Assembly (NCBI GenBank): GCA_029582155.1
Contig: CM055903.1
Coordinates: forward strand, 37,556,853-37,620,852
DNA length: 64,000 bases
Source of the DNA: Panopea generosa
Taxonomy: Eukaryota; Mollusca; Bivalvia; Adapedonta; Hiatellidae
Reading direction: 5' to 3'
Below are positions 1 to 11,884 of this stretch, one piece after another (positions within the stretch are counted from its first letter, which is position 1; every line of letters begins with the position of its first letter). The position numbers and the translations under genes are program-made. The notes below the pieces were generated by a model. It was given only the letters and a program-made list of their open reading frames with translations, searched no databases and was not told where the DNA came from.

Positions 1-1326
1 GAACGTTTGAGGCAATATGTGTATTAAAAGAAGTGGTAGATGAGGGTTTGAGGCAATATGTGTATTTAAGGAAGTGTTAGATGAATGTTTGAGGCAATAT
101 GTGTATTAAAGGAAGTGTTGGATGAATGTTTGAGGCAATATGTGTATTTAAGGAAGTGTTGGATGAATGTTTGAGGCAATATGTGTATTAAAAGAAGTGT
201 TGGATGAATGTTTGAGGCAATATGTGTATAAAAGGAAGTGTTAGATGAGGGTTTGAGGCAATATGTGTATTTAAGGAAGTGTTGGATGAATGTTTGAGGC
301 AATACGTGCATTTAAGGAAGTGTTGGATACATTTTTGAGGCAATATGTGTATTTAAGGAAGTGTTGGATGAATGTTTGAGGCAATATGTGCATTTAAGGA
401 AGTGTTAGATGAATGTTTGAGGCAATATGTGTATTTAAGGAAGTGTTAGATGAGGGTTTGAGGCAATATGTGTATTTAAGGAAGTGTTAGATAAATGTTT
501 GAGGCAATATGTGTATTTAAGGAAGTGCTGGATGAATGTTTGAGGCAATATGTGTATCTAAGGAAGTGTTAGATGGATGTTTGAGGCAATATGTGTATTT
601 AAGGAAGTTTTGGATGAATGTTTGAGGCAAAATGTGTATTAAAGGAAGTGTTGGATGAGGGTTTGAGGAAATAAGTGTATTTAAGGAAGTGTTGGATGAA
701 TGTTTGAGGCAATATGTGTATTTAAGGAAGTGTTGGATGAATGTTTGAGGCAATATGTGTATTTAAGGAAGTGTTGTATGAATGTTTGAGGCAATTTTTG
801 TATTTAAGGAAGTGTTGGATGAATGTTTGAGGCAATATGTGTATTAAAGAAAGTGTTGGATGAATGTTTGAGGCAATGCGTGTATTAAAAGAAGTGTTAG
901 ATGAGGGTTTGAGACAATATGTGTAATTAAGGAAGTGTTGGATGAATGTTTGAAGCAATACGTGTATTTGAGGAAGTGTTGGATAAATTTTTGAGGCAAT
1001 ATGTGTATTTAAGGAAGTGTTATATGAGGGTTTGAGGCAATATATGTATTAAAGGAAGTGTTAGATGGATGTTTGAGGCAATATGTGTATTTAAGGAAGT
1101 TTTGGATGAATGTTTGAGGCAAAATGTGTATTATAGGAAGTGTTGGATGAGGGTTTGAGGAAATAAGTGTATTAAAGAAAGTGTTGGATGAATGTTTGAG
1201 GCAATACGTGCATTTAAGGAAGTGTTGGATGAACGTTTGAGGCAATATGTGTATTAAAGGAAGTGGTAGATGAGGGTTTGAGGCAATATGTGTATTTAAC
1301 GAAGTGTTAGATGAGGGTTTGAGGCA
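1..1326. repeat. 41-bp minisatellite, about 32 copies
   Basis: A tandem array of a 41 bp unit whose core is gtttgaggcaatatgtgtat, followed by a variable linker ending in ggaagtgttggat. Copies differ by a few substitutions, such as gaatg or gaggg at the unit start. The array already runs at the left edge, so its true size is unknown, and it stops abruptly near 1326. Because 41 is not a multiple of 3, minus-strand open frames repeat every 123 bp; these are by-products of a stop-poor unit. Confidence 0.95.
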
Positions 1327-2072
1327 GCTCTCGTGTTATTTATGAAACAAGAATCTGACTTCTGAACCAAAGGATTGAAACACAGAATCTTACTTCATAA
1401 ACAAAAATCTGTTTAAATAAGCAAATATCTGAGTAAAGAAGCAAATCTTAATCGTACTGAAGAAGCAGTAATCTTAATACCATCTTTGCGAATTTAATTG
1501 AAAAACAAATTCCTTCTCGTAGGTATCATCTTTTGTCATTATGGTTGTATAAAAATTTGTAATTAAACAGCATACTGAGTTTTTATATACCTTTTTATTT
1601 TGCAAACAATCCCAAACATATCACACCTGAAAAGAATGTAAAGTAATCAATACTGAGACGTTTATAACAATCTTGAACTTTTTCAATTTCTAATAAATAA
1701 ATTAGTTTTATTATAATTGTAATATCATCAAATGAACCAAACCAATGCATATACCGTATGCATATAATGGTGTATTTACAGTGTTTACAGATATTAGACA
1801 TAAAATGAAAATTGGGTAAAAAAAATAATGGAAGTCGTACCATAGTTATATATGGAGTTATTCAGATTTGCAAATCGAAAATAATAACACCTTCGATGAC
1901 ACTTATTGGTTAGCAAAAATATTATTTAATATAAGGTAAAGTTTACATCTACTCGATTCTGTGTCATTTTGGGCAGACATCGATATATTTCACATTTTAG
2001 AGAAAGATAAATAATTTTCTTGTAAAACATATTCGAGATTGAGACAACGATTGATATGACTTTGTCGAAGAG
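1327..2072. other. 3' flank / probable 3' UTR of the galaxin-WAP gene
   Basis: AT-rich DNA with no supported gene. It lies downstream of the minus-strand stop codon at 2073, so part of it should be the 3' UTR. Minus-strand AATAAA hexamers occur at 1712-1707 and 1599-1594 and are candidate poly(A) signals. An 82-codon minus-strand open frame at 1595-1843 has no recognisable domain and is not called. Confidence 0.4.
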
Positions 2073-4267
2073 TTACTTCAAATTATCTGGCCTCTTCTTA
2101 AGTATCCCGTTACAACATTCAAACAGCTTAGCATCGTAGGCACGCGTGGAACAACACGCAGGGATCTCTCCTATCTTCTCCTTCACGACGCCACTGCAAC
2201 ATAAGAATTTATCCGCGTTATACGACTTACATCCACAACACATGGTATTTGAGCCAACACTAGGCTGAACTCTCCCGTCACAGCATAGTTCGTTATCCCC
2301 GTTGTACGGGTATGGCCCACAGCATTTTGTGTTTGAGCCGATGTTTTCCTTTACCAAGCCATTGCAGCACACGTGTGTCGTTCTGTCATACATGGCACCA
2401 TCACAACATGCAGGCTCGATACCTGTTCTGTTGTAAATAAATCCTGAACAGCAAATCGAGAAAGCGGCATCGTAAGACAGATCTGAACAGCATTTTGGAA
2501 CGTCCAGTCCCATTACCGGATAAAGATTTCCCCTGCAGCATATGGAATCTACAGCATCGTATAATGCTTTCCTGCAGCACGCAGGGCTTACAGTTCCTTT
2601 CTTGTCAACGATGGTGTCTATACAACAGCAATGTGACGAAGCGTCATAACTTGTAAACTTGCAACATAACGGTTCTAATCCGAAACGAGGCTGAACTACA
2701 CCATCACAACACATGCTATTCACGGCATCGTATGAAATGGTCCCACAGCACCCCGGTTGCTTACCTAACCTCTGCTGCACTTGACCAAGACAACAAAGCT
2801 CCGCCGCTGCATCGTAAGCCTGTGTGTTACAACACATGGGCTTCGATCCTACCTGCTCATTTACCGCTCCCTCACAGCATATTTGGGACACCGTGTTGTA
2901 CTGCTCGGCTCCACAACAAGCTGATGTGTTCAGTGTCTTCGCAATTGTAATATTTTCGCAACATATAGATTCCACCTCATCGATCAGGACTTTTCCGCAG
3001 CACACCGGTACCAGAACATTCTTAAGACTTCGTACCCGCCCGTCACAACACATGAATTTCGCTTCGTCGTAGGCACTTCTTCCGCAACAAAGCGGTTTAG
3101 CACCTTGTAATATTTCAATTCTACCATCGCAGCATTGGTAATGTGCCAAATCGTAAGTATCCTTTCCACAACACTTTGACAATGCCCCTTTCATGTTTCT
3201 TACTTTACCATCACAGCAAAGTTGGTACGCTCTATCATAAGCCTTTGTTCCACAGCATTTCGGTTTGGCGCCATTGATTTTAGACAATTTACCGTCGCAA
3301 CATATTTGTTCAGTGGCATCGTACATCTTGTTAAGGCAGCATTTAGGGTCCTCTCCTCTTTTGTTTTTAATAGTTCCATTACAGCAAAGCTGTGACAATG
3401 TATCGTAACGTTTATCATTGCAGCATTTACTGTTTGTCCCATACATGCTTCGAACAACCCCTTTACAGCATAATTTTTTCGTCGCATCAACAACAGTATC
3501 GTTACAACAAATCGGATGAGCTCCTTGCTTACCAGAGAGGTTTCCCTTACAACAAATCTTGACAGCAGCATCATAAGCAAGGTTACCGCAGCATCGAGGT
3601 ATGACACCTTTCTTCTTCTGCACAACACCCTGGCAACACATCCATTTACATTGTGCGTAACTGACGTTTCCGCAGCACTTTGTATCTGCATCATCCCTCT
3701 TGTGCAGATTACCTTTACAACAGACTTGTTTGACGGAGTCGTAAGCTTCCGTCCTGCAGCACCTCGGACTATCACCTCTCTTTTTGCTAACCATTCCCTG
3801 GCAACACATTTGCTTTGCTGGATCGAAACTATCATTTTTACAACATTTTGCCGATGAACTTATTCTTCCCTGGAGTGACCCTTTGCAGCACAGCATTTTC
3901 GTGGCGTCGTATGCGGAACTTCCACAGCAGCGTGGCAGCTTTCCCTGCTTCTCCTGTACAACTCCCTTGCAGCACAACTGATCGGCACCGTCCATAGCAG
4001 AGCGGCCACAACACATTGGCAGCTTTCCAGATTTGTCAATGATATTTCCTTTGCAACACATTGATGTTGCCGCATCGTACGATACACTGCCGCAGCATTT
4101 TGGAAGGCTTCCGTTGCGCGAATTCAACTTCCTGTTACAGCACATATATATTGTAGCGTCGTAACTTTTCTTGGCGCAGCAACGGCTCATTGGTCCTTCC
4201 TTGGGCTGTATCGTTTCTTCGCAACACAGCTGTGTCACTGGATCGAAAACTTTTTCTCCGCAACGGA
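2073..4267 (-). CDS. Exon 5: galaxin-type double-cysteine repeat domain (residues 141-871)
   Basis: A single 2195 bp exon encodes the C-terminal 730 residues and the stop. It consists of about 26 units of 27-28 residues. Each has a CC pair, 8-9 residues usually containing (Y/F)D(A/P/S), a second CC pair, then a basic/glycine spacer, e.g. CCGSSAYDATKMLCC. This is the galaxin repeat pattern. The acceptor is tatattgtag before TCCGTTGCGG; the two leading bases complete a Phe codon split with exon 4. An internal GTG near 4238 is not the start, because the frame and the repeat pattern continue upstream to the acceptor. Several units carry Asn-X-Ser/Thr sites. Units 8, 20 and 25 each hold an extra cysteine. 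The protein ends soon after the last unit with a short basic tail. Confidence 0.9.
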
Positions 4268-4557
4268 CTACAATATAACATAAAATACTAACGTATGTTT
4301 ATATACGAGAATAGATTAAACACAAAATACGATGCAAATGAGACTAAGACTTAAAACAAGGAAAAGAACGTGGTTCCTAAACCGGAAATTTCCATCCACT
4401 GGTCAACTGGATATGTATACATATATATAATGTATGTTATGTATAAATATATTGTTGTGAGGTGCTGTACATTGGCATATATATAACAATAAATACATGC
4501 ATATACCGGTGTGCTAAACACTGGAATACAAATAACATTATTTATATATATATATAT

Positions 4558-4985
4558 TAAGGGAGATAATTAAATTCACAACAACGGAATTTACGATTTT
4601 TGGGATCTTTTCAGATGCTCATTCACAATGCATGATATATATATGAAGATAATTATTTGTGAATAACCAAGACATAAATGTACAGACCAGACTACGGCGA
4701 GTGCGCCTAGCTACAATGCAAACCATAGATACAATATCAAGGCCTCTGCCAAACCAATAAATTTGGTGTCGACCATGACTTATATACTATGGAATTGCAT
4801 GCAACACATCTGGACATGGTGGACAAATTTACATACATGAAGTGATAGCTTTATATGAGTAGGATCCAGTTAAGGATTCATGACTACTCATATGCTATAT
4901 AAAGGACAGATTTATAAACCCGTTGGATCATAAAGATACAGTGAATTCATATATATTTAATTTCATAAAGGGACAATAGTATGCA
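4558..4985 (+). mobile_element. Dispersed repeat element F, copy 1
   Basis: The 115 bp block 4558-4672, beginning agggagataattaaattcac, is almost identical to 6057-6170. The block 4790-4985 matches, in reverse complement, the sequence around 32510-32650, which also follows an inverted copy of the first block. This shows a multi-part dispersed element. No coding capacity is visible. Class is unassigned. Confidence 0.6.
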
Positions 4986-5760
4986 CGTAACAATAATTAC
5001 GTGTATATAGTGATGTGCTGTACAATAGTATACACGTAACATTAATTACGTGTACATCGTGATGTGCTGTACAACAGTATACACGTAACATTAATTACAC
5101 TGGCAAACATATAACAATAATTACCTGTAAACCGTGATGTGTTGCACACTGGCATACATATAACAGTAATTACGTGTAAACTGTGATGTGCTGTACACTG
5201 GCGTACATATAACAATAATAACGTGTAAATTGTGATGTGCTGTACACTGACATACATATAACAATAATAACATGTAAACTTTGATGTGCTGTATGCGGGT
5301 ATACATATAACAATAATAACATGTAAACTTTGATGTGCTGTATGCTGGTATACATATAACAATAATTACATGTAAATCTTGATTTGCTGTACACTGGCAT
5401 ACATATAACAATAATAACATGTAAATCTTGATTTGCTGTACACTGGCATACATTTAACAATAATAACGTGTAGATCGTGATGTGCTGTACACTGGCATAC
5501 ATATAACAATAATAACGTGTAAACTGTGATGTACTATACAAAAGTATACATATAACAATAATCACGTGTAAATCGTGATATGCAGTACTATAGTATACAT
5601 AAAACAAAATTACGTGTAAATCGTGATGTGCTGTACAACAGTATACATATAACAATAATTACACTTTACCGTGATGTAGTGTACAATAGTAAACATATAA
5701 CACTAATTACGTGTAAATAGTAATGCGCTTTACACTGGCATGCATCTAACAATAATTATA
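4977..5760. repeat. 49-bp minisatellite, about 16 copies
   Basis: The unit contains acatataacaataataac and gtgatgtgctgtacactgg, spaced 49 bp apart (for example starts at 5205 and 5254). Copies diverge toward both ends. The minus-strand open frames of 106-161 codons here derive from the repeat. Confidence 0.9.
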
Positions 5761-5949
5761 ATACTTCTAAACGTCTCTATATATACCATTAGGACCTTCT
5801 TAATATCAGCTACGGAAACAAAAAAATAATATTCGTCCACGATTTTTACTTAATTTTCTCTCAAACCAGTTAAAACCAGATAAAATGTAACTAGACGTCA
5901 GCACACCTTTGATACTATCATGGTAATTTTTTAAGTGAAAAGGTTGTTT

Positions 5950-5952
<3 letters not shown>

Positions 5953-6026
<74 letters not shown>

Positions 6027-6056
6027 AAATATATATATATATATATATTTATATAA
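5953..6056. repeat. Compound (CT)n-(TA)n microsatellite
   Basis: About 36 bases of pure CT dinucleotide run directly into TA-rich dinucleotide repeats, then abut copy 2 of dispersed element F. Confidence 0.95.
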
Positions 6057-6170
6057 AGGGAGATAATTAAATTCACAACAACGGAATTTACGATTTTTGG
6101 GATCTTTTCAGATGCTCATTCACAATGCATGATATATATATATGGAGATAATTATTTGTGAATAACCAAT
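6057..6170 (+). mobile_element. Dispersed repeat element F, copy 2 (partial)
   Basis: A 115 bp near-duplicate of 4558-4672 in the same orientation, ending in the same attatttgtgaataacca. It is flanked on both sides by TA microsatellite. Confidence 0.75.
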
Positions 6171-6244
6171 GTCTATATATATATATATATATATACTTAT
6201 GATTGGCTTAATACACTGCCGTGTAAATATAAGCGTGATATTCA

Positions 6245-6905
6245 GACTGTTCCTAAATTGAGAAGCTACAAACTTTTTAACGAACTCTTGAATGTGAAAA
6301 GTACGTTGTAACCAATTTAAAGAAAAACGAGAGATCTATTATGTGTCAATTTAGGTGTGGCATTTTACCTATAAGAATAGAGACTGGAAGGTATATTGGT
6401 GAAACTCCAAACAGAGACTATGTAGATTCTGTGACACAGGGTCCGTTGAAAACGAGAAAAAATTTCTGTTACATTGTGGACTTCAAGATATACTTCTTGC
6501 TGATATGTTTATTAGTTTTAACTATGATGAGAAACTGTCATATTTACTACAAATATATCCATAAAAAGTCGTTAAATATCTTGTACAGGTCTACCTTAAA
6601 CGTAAAAATATTATATATTAGGCATTTTAATCATCGACCAAAACCTATTTACCGATCAAGTGGTTCAGATATTAATATCCAATTATGCTATTAACAAGTT
6701 GTGAAAAAATGTCAGCTCAACCCATTCATACTAGGTACATATATTTATTTTTGAATGAACTGGATACTGTAATTAAATTAAGGTTTTTATAGGCCCAATG
6801 GGCCGGGTGCTCTTTATATTTGCTTTGTATTATATTGTATTGATTGTTACAAATTATGCACATGTCACTATAATAAAATATTTACTTACTTACTTACTTA
6901 TAAGG
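6245..6905 (+). pseudogene. LINE-type retroelement 3' fragment, frameshifted
   Basis: Reading across frames gives PKLRSYKLFNELLN, then QFRCGILPIRIETGRY, then after a frameshift CRFCDTGSVENEKKFLLHC. This matches the C-terminal zinc-knuckle region (C-x2-C ... H-x-C) found after the reverse transcriptase domain in many mollusc LINE-like elements. It is followed by an A/T-rich 3' region containing gcccaatgggccgggtgctc and a tail of tacttacttactta repeats, as expected for a LINE 3' end. The reading frame is broken and the reverse transcriptase is absent, so this is a dead 5'-truncated copy inside intron 4. Confidence 0.6.
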
Positions 6906-7211
6906 CCTATTTACATAATCCCCTTGATGTTGTCTAATAAGCATACATATGTCACCAGACTAGTAGTCAAGCGAAATGCCGATCGCTGTTTTCACACCTG
7001 CATGATGAAGGCCCGTTTTATAAACAACATCGCACACCACTCATACAACGTGCATGAGAACAGGTGCGGGATCAGTTTATGTAATTGGATGGAGTCACTA
7101 TACATACATGTATATGTTTTAACTTCTTTCCTATTTATATACCAATAAGTTGACAATACAATGCATGTCAACCCAATTTTATCTAAGACTTAAAAGCACA
7201 ATTTTGAGTTT

Positions 7212-7470
7212 TCATGATGAGTGTAAAGTTAGTAGGAAGCTAGCAGTTGGTAGTTGGGGATCCGACCAATTGCCAGTTGGGGACTCGGATTCGTTATTAT
7301 AATTGCTATTTAATTTAAATATTTTACTAGTGTTTATATGTTTAACAATATAATCAATGAAAAATGTTCACAGTTGGCGATTCGCTACGAATCCCCAACT
7401 GGGCATTTTCAATCGCCGTCTGGTGAGTATACTCGGTATATTGAAGAACCACTGGTGTGTTATTTATTAC
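7212..7470 (+). mobile_element. MITE-like element D, copy 1
   Basis: Contains internal mirrored motifs (ttggggattcgg ... gaatccccaact) around an AT-rich centre. It is homologous to 36675-36995 and to the reverse complement of 7575-7875. There are no coding features. It is probably non-autonomous. Confidence 0.65.
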
Positions 7471-7574
7471 TGAAAACCTGTTTTTTTTTATTATTGAATT
7501 GATTAGTTAAAATAATAAAACAGCGATTATAAAAAAAATCCGAAACAGTTTAAAACAATAAATAAACACCATTC

Positions 7575-7875
7575 CCGCGTTGTTCCTTCAATATAAGGAG
7601 TATATTCATCAGGAAACAATTCAAAATTTCCAGTTGGGATTCGCCGCGAATTGCCAATTTCCAACCAGTTGCCAGTTTGGGATTCGGATTTTATATCAAT
7701 TTGCATACATTTTTTATTGATTCTATTTTTAAATATATAAACACGTTTAAAATTTCTAAATTTAATAGTCATTATAATTACGAATCCGAATCCCCAACTG
7801 GCAACGGGTCGGTAGTTGGTTATTCGAATCCTCAACTACCAACTGCGAACTACCTACCAACTTTACACTCATGCT
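7575..7875 (-). mobile_element. MITE-like element D, copy 2 (inverted)
   Basis: The reverse complement starts with gagtgtaaagttggtagg and ends near ttgaaggaacaacgc, paralleling copy 1. Together with copy 1 it forms a large imperfect palindrome about 100 bp apart. Confidence 0.65.
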
Positions 7876-7931
7876 TTCATCGGGTGATGAAAAAAATGGG
7901 CAAGTTTAATGTTCGTGTAACACGTAAGATG

Positions 7932-8028
7932 AATAGATGGATGGATGGATGGATGGATGGATGGATGGATGGACGGACGGACGGACGGACGGACGGACGG
8001 ACGGACGGATGGATGGATGGATGGATGG
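7932..8028. repeat. Tetranucleotide microsatellite, ATGG/ACGG/ATGG blocks
   Basis: GGAT repeats switch sharply to GGAC repeats and back to GGAT, giving a three-block compound array. Confidence 0.95.
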
Positions 8029-8219
8029 CGGACTTAATGAATAAGTTAATGAATGACTTAATGGATACATGAGTTTATTGATTACGTAACATCGACCTAT
8101 AAATATACATCACTTTGCGCGTACCAAAGGGTAAAGAATGTGATGACAATGTTGTATTAAAAAAATATGGTTAAAAATATAGTTAAGACTATAAGTGTTT
8201 GATATAATAAATATGTCAA

Positions 8220-8340
8220 GATATTTTTTGTTATTGTTGTTTGTTGTTGTTGCTGCTGCTGCTACTGCTGGTGTTATTGTTGTTGTGATGTTGTTGTTTT
8301 TGTTGTTGGTGGTGTGGTTGTTGCTGTTGTTGTTTTATAA
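8220..8340. repeat. TTG/TGC-rich low-complexity tract
   Basis: Imperfect trinucleotide repeats dominated by ttg with a short gctgctgctgct core. Confidence 0.8.
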
Positions 8341-8639
8341 TTTGAACAATAAGTTTATTATATACATTAAGTAGTAGAGCCAAATATACTATAATATTGT
8401 AAGTGTATATATAATATAAAACTACTCATTGGCGATTGTTACTGTAGATAATACACACCTTGATAGACAAATATCGATATAGCAGTTTAGTGTTTTTGTA
8501 TTCATTTTCAGACATGATTATATGTTTTTCATTTTATTGTTTATAATAGGCTATACAAAAGATGACTTACATTCTGGCATTTCAGCTGCAATAAAAAACA
8601 TGAATGAATAGTATGGTGTGTGATCTGAAATACAATATA

Positions 8640-8640
<1 letters not shown>

Positions 8641-8719
<79 letters not shown>
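8641..8719. repeat. (ACAG)n microsatellite, about 20 copies
   Basis: An uninterrupted gacagacagaca tract. The minus-strand CLSV-repeat open frame over it is an artefact. Confidence 0.98.
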
Positions 8720-9011
8720 TTATTTATAACAATTTCTTGCATATTTTGTTATTTAACAATAGCATATATCTACACTTGGTTTAGACGATGTTATCTTGCT
8801 ATCCCCAGCACCCCTCCCCCACCCCTACCCCCGGCTGCAGGTTTTTAACATAAAATAAACAAAGAAAAGCGAGGAAGTAAATGGGGATTTGGTATAAGTT
8901 TTAGATTAGTCTCTCTTTTGTAATAGTAATTTGCAACTAATCGCATCACTAGAAAATAGGTAAACTGTTATAACGAGAAACACACTTTTAACGGTGAAGA
9001 AGGATACTCAC

Positions 9012-9143
9012 AAACGACAGGTGATTGACAAGTCGAACCACAACCCGTGGAGCAACATTTCAGAATCCCTGCACAGTCAAAGTCATGTTGACAGGTGATA
9101 ACACAAATTCCCATTGTATTCTTTGGACAAGTTCCTGGCTTCG
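9012..9143 (-). CDS. Exon 4: WAP (four-disulfide core) domain, residues 97-141
   Basis: A 132 bp exon with phase 1 at both ends. It encodes the complete eight-cysteine WAP pattern: CP, C eight residues later, C-x3-C, C-x5-C, C-x5-CC, C-x3-C, with the characteristic xKCCSTGCGSTC core. Acceptor is gcatgcacag before CGAAGCC; donor is GTGAGT after GTCGTTT. WAP domains act as protease inhibitors, antimicrobials or structural shell proteins; which applies here cannot be told. It is too short to appear as a long open frame and was found from its cysteine pattern and splice sites. Confidence 0.82.
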
Positions 9144-9747
9144 CTGTGCATGCAATTCAATATAATGGTGTTTGATCATTGTAAAGGAGCGTAACCCATT
9201 CTAATCTGGTTCCCTGTTCTACCAATAGTTAGTTGAGCCGATTTTTCTGGTTAGTGCAGAGAACCAAACTAAACTCATTTAACGACATATTTGTTTTCAT
9301 GTATAAACACGTTTGTTTGAATTAAAACATGATGGGAGAAATATCAATAAACACAATCATTTTGAAGCGAATCAGTATTTTAACAAATATTGTAAACGTT
9401 GACTTTCCTGATAACAGCTGTATCTCTAATCATGAAATATATATTTTATATATATTTATTTATGTCCAAATAATTATAGTTTCCTTCCGAAATCTTCGTA
9501 AACATATATAAAACAAATTAAATTGTATATGCACAATAATAGCAGACCGCACATTTTAAATTACATAATCATAAATCTATCGTATTAAAAGATAATTGTA
9601 GTTTTTCATGTTCACACCTATCGAAGCTTGATAATATAAGAATAGAACAAGAATGCTCATTTCGCTAAAGAAACTAATGCGTTTATTTCTAGACATTATT
9701 TATTATCTAAATTACGTTTGCCAAACATTCAGAAATCAGATACTTAC
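9144..9747 (-). other. Intron 3 of the galaxin-WAP gene
   Basis: A 0.6 kb AT-rich intron with GTAAGT donor at 9747. No element or alternative exon is recognised in it. Confidence 0.75.
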
Positions 9748-9837
9748 GTTTATAACAAACTGGGCAACATTCACCTGTCGGAACATACTTTTTTTCACAT
9801 AACGGTGCCTTGCATCGTACTGTAGCACACCTGTCAA
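9748..9837 (-). CDS. Exon 3: second VWC-like cysteine module, residues 67-97
   Basis: A 90 bp phase-1/phase-1 exon encoding the spacing C-x4-C-x4-C-x9-CC-x2-C, ending YVPTGECCPVCYK. This is the pattern of the C-terminal half of von Willebrand factor C domains. The spacing is identical to that in exon 2, so the two modules probably arose by exon duplication. Acceptor is tatgaacag before TTGACAGG; donor is GTAAGT after TATAAAC. Confidence 0.75.
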
Positions 9838-10574
9838 CTGTTCATAAAGCACATATAGTTTCATAAAGTACATTCCAATCATTTACACAAACTCCACGGA
9901 CTGGTTCACATTTCTTTCGGTTCGGAAAATGTAAACACTTCAGCATTTGACAACCATTTTGTTGAAGTACTGGTTTTCAGCTCCGTGCCAATCTTACATT
10001 GAATGCCGGGTATAATACGCAACCCCAACTGAATTGATTACCAACAAGATGCGAAGACACTCACGCTCAGTCACATTCTGGCAGGTATTTCCTGCTTCAG
10101 AATTCAACATTGTTTAAATATCTATATGTTGTCATAGTGTTTGTTCAGGCTTCAATATATACTTATGCATGGACAGTGTTTTCGCAGCAAGACTGTGCTA
10201 ATATCTGTCTTAAACGTCCGATTGTAACCAATGAAAATCATACGGGTAGAATTTCCGCCCCAAAAAGTAATATTCTTAAATAAAATATACTTTTTGTTTA
10301 AAAACATGTTACAAACGTGCTAAAAGAGTAATACATCGTGAAATATTATTTTATTGCCATCTTCAATGGACGCCAATTGCTGCATGAGCCACAGTCATTA
10401 TACGTAGATTGGCTACAGTATGCAGGTTATCATTTACACACAACACAACCAAAGAATATGAAGTTACACACAAGGTTGCGTATTTCTTCATATTATCACC
10501 AGACACGACATTTTTGAATTCGCTATGTAAACAAACAAGCTACAATTTTTCAATTATAAGAAGGAATTATAATT
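9838..10574 (-). other. Intron 2 of the galaxin-WAP gene, unique part
   Basis: AT-rich non-coding sequence between exon 3 and the 56 bp array. No domain, RNA gene or element recognised. Confidence 0.6.
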
Positions 10575-11630
10575 AGCATACGACCAACTAAATAGCGTCG
10601 CTTCAGCTCAAGAGCATGGGCATGAAATGTAGCATACGACCAACTTAATAGCATCGCTTCAGCTCAAGGGCATGAGAATGAAAGGTAGCATACGACCAAC
10701 TAAATAGCGTCGCTTCAGCTCAAGGGCATGGGAATAAAATGTAGCATACGACCAACTTAATAGCGTCGCTTCAGCTCAAGGGCATTGGAATGAAATGTAG
10801 CATACGACCAACTTAATAGCGTCGCTTGTAGCATACGACCAACTTAATAGCGTCACTTCAGCTCAAGGGCATGGGAATGAAATGTAGCATACGACCAACT
10901 AAATAGCGTCGCTTCAGCTCAAGGGCATGGAAATGAAATATAGCATACGATCAACTTTATAGCGTTGCTTCAGCTCAAGGGCATATGAATGGAATGTAGA
11001 ATACGACCAACTTAATAGCATCGCTTCAAATCAAGGGCACGGAACTGAAATGTAGCATTCGACCAACTTAATAGTATTTATTCAGCTCAAGGGTATGGAA
11101 TTGAAAAACAGCATACGATCAACTAAATAGCATCGCTTCAGCTCAAGGGCTGGGAAATGAAATGTAAAATACGACAAACTAAATAGCATCACTCCATCTC
11201 AATGGCATGGGACTTATATGCAGCATACGACCAACTAAATAGCATGGAGGACAAAGGCATGGAAATAAAATGTATAGCATAAGACCAAGTAAATAGCATC
11301 GCTTCAAATCATGGGCACGGAACTGAAATGTAGCATACGGCCAAATTAATAGCATCGTTTCAGATCAGAGGGCAGGGAACTGAAATGCAGCATACGACAA
11401 ACCAAGAAGCATCACTTCAGCTCAAGGACATGGAATTGAAATGTTTAGTATAAGACCAAGTAAAAAGTATCGCTTCAAATCATGGGCACGGAACTGAAAT
11501 GTAGCATACGACCAAATAAAATGCATTGCTTCATCTCAAAGGCATGGAACTATAAAACAGCATACGACCAACTTAATAGCATCGTTTCAGCTCAAAGGCA
11601 ATGAACTGAAATATAGCATAATAAAGCTGT
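10575..11630. repeat. 56-bp minisatellite, about 18 copies, abutting exon 2
   Basis: The unit contains agcatacgaccaacttaata and cttcagctcaagggcatgg. Copies near 10600-10900 are most uniform; copies after 11000 diverge. The array ends about 20 bp short of the GTAAGT donor of exon 2 (11648 on the minus strand), so it begins almost at the start of intron 2. Confidence 0.92.
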
Positions 11631-11648
11631 TTTTTTTGGCTTACTTAC

Positions 11649-11786
11649 TTTCTGGCTCGCACCTAGGACAGCATTCATCATATCGAACCGTGGGTTTTAT
11701 GCAGTATAACTTGGGACACAGTACACCTGTGCAATTTCGTTTACCGCGATACGCTATTGGGTCCTCTGCTGACGCTGTCATCATGT
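11649..11786 (-). CDS. Exon 2: first VWC-like cysteine module, residues 21-67
   Basis: A 138 bp phase-1/phase-1 exon. After a short acidic linker it encodes C-x4-C-x4-C-x9-CC-x2-C, with VRYDECCPRC at the end. The donor is GTAAGT after GAGCCAGAAA. The preferred acceptor is tatatttgaag before ACATGATG; two further AG sites 10 and 19 bases on would also keep phase 1, so the exact 5' edge has an uncertainty of 3-6 residues. Confidence 0.75.
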
Positions 11787-11884
11787 CTTCAAATATAATA
11801 AAATGGTGATACATCAACTTCATTGATAGAATAAGCAATGTTAAATGTATATCAAATAAGCACTAGTGTTTGTTGCGATTGTAA

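Larger units (their letters stand above)
4268..9011 (-). other. Intron 4 of the galaxin-WAP gene
   Basis: A 4.7 kb intron with donor GTGAGT at 9011 and acceptor TAG at 4268. It holds dispersed-element copies, a 49 bp array, CT/TA and tetranucleotide microsatellites, a LINE 3' fragment and a head-to-head MITE-like pair, all listed separately. The stretches 8031-8640 and 8720-8995 show only low-complexity TTG-rich and C-rich DNA. Confidence 0.75.

Noticed and set aside
1595-1843. 82-codon minus-strand frame
   Set aside because: AT-rich, no domain, lies in the presumed 3' UTR of the galaxin gene.
3200-3835. 211-codon minus-strand frame (and plus-strand frames) inside the galaxin exon
   Set aside because: Shadow frames of the true galaxin frame; they lack the double-cysteine pattern.
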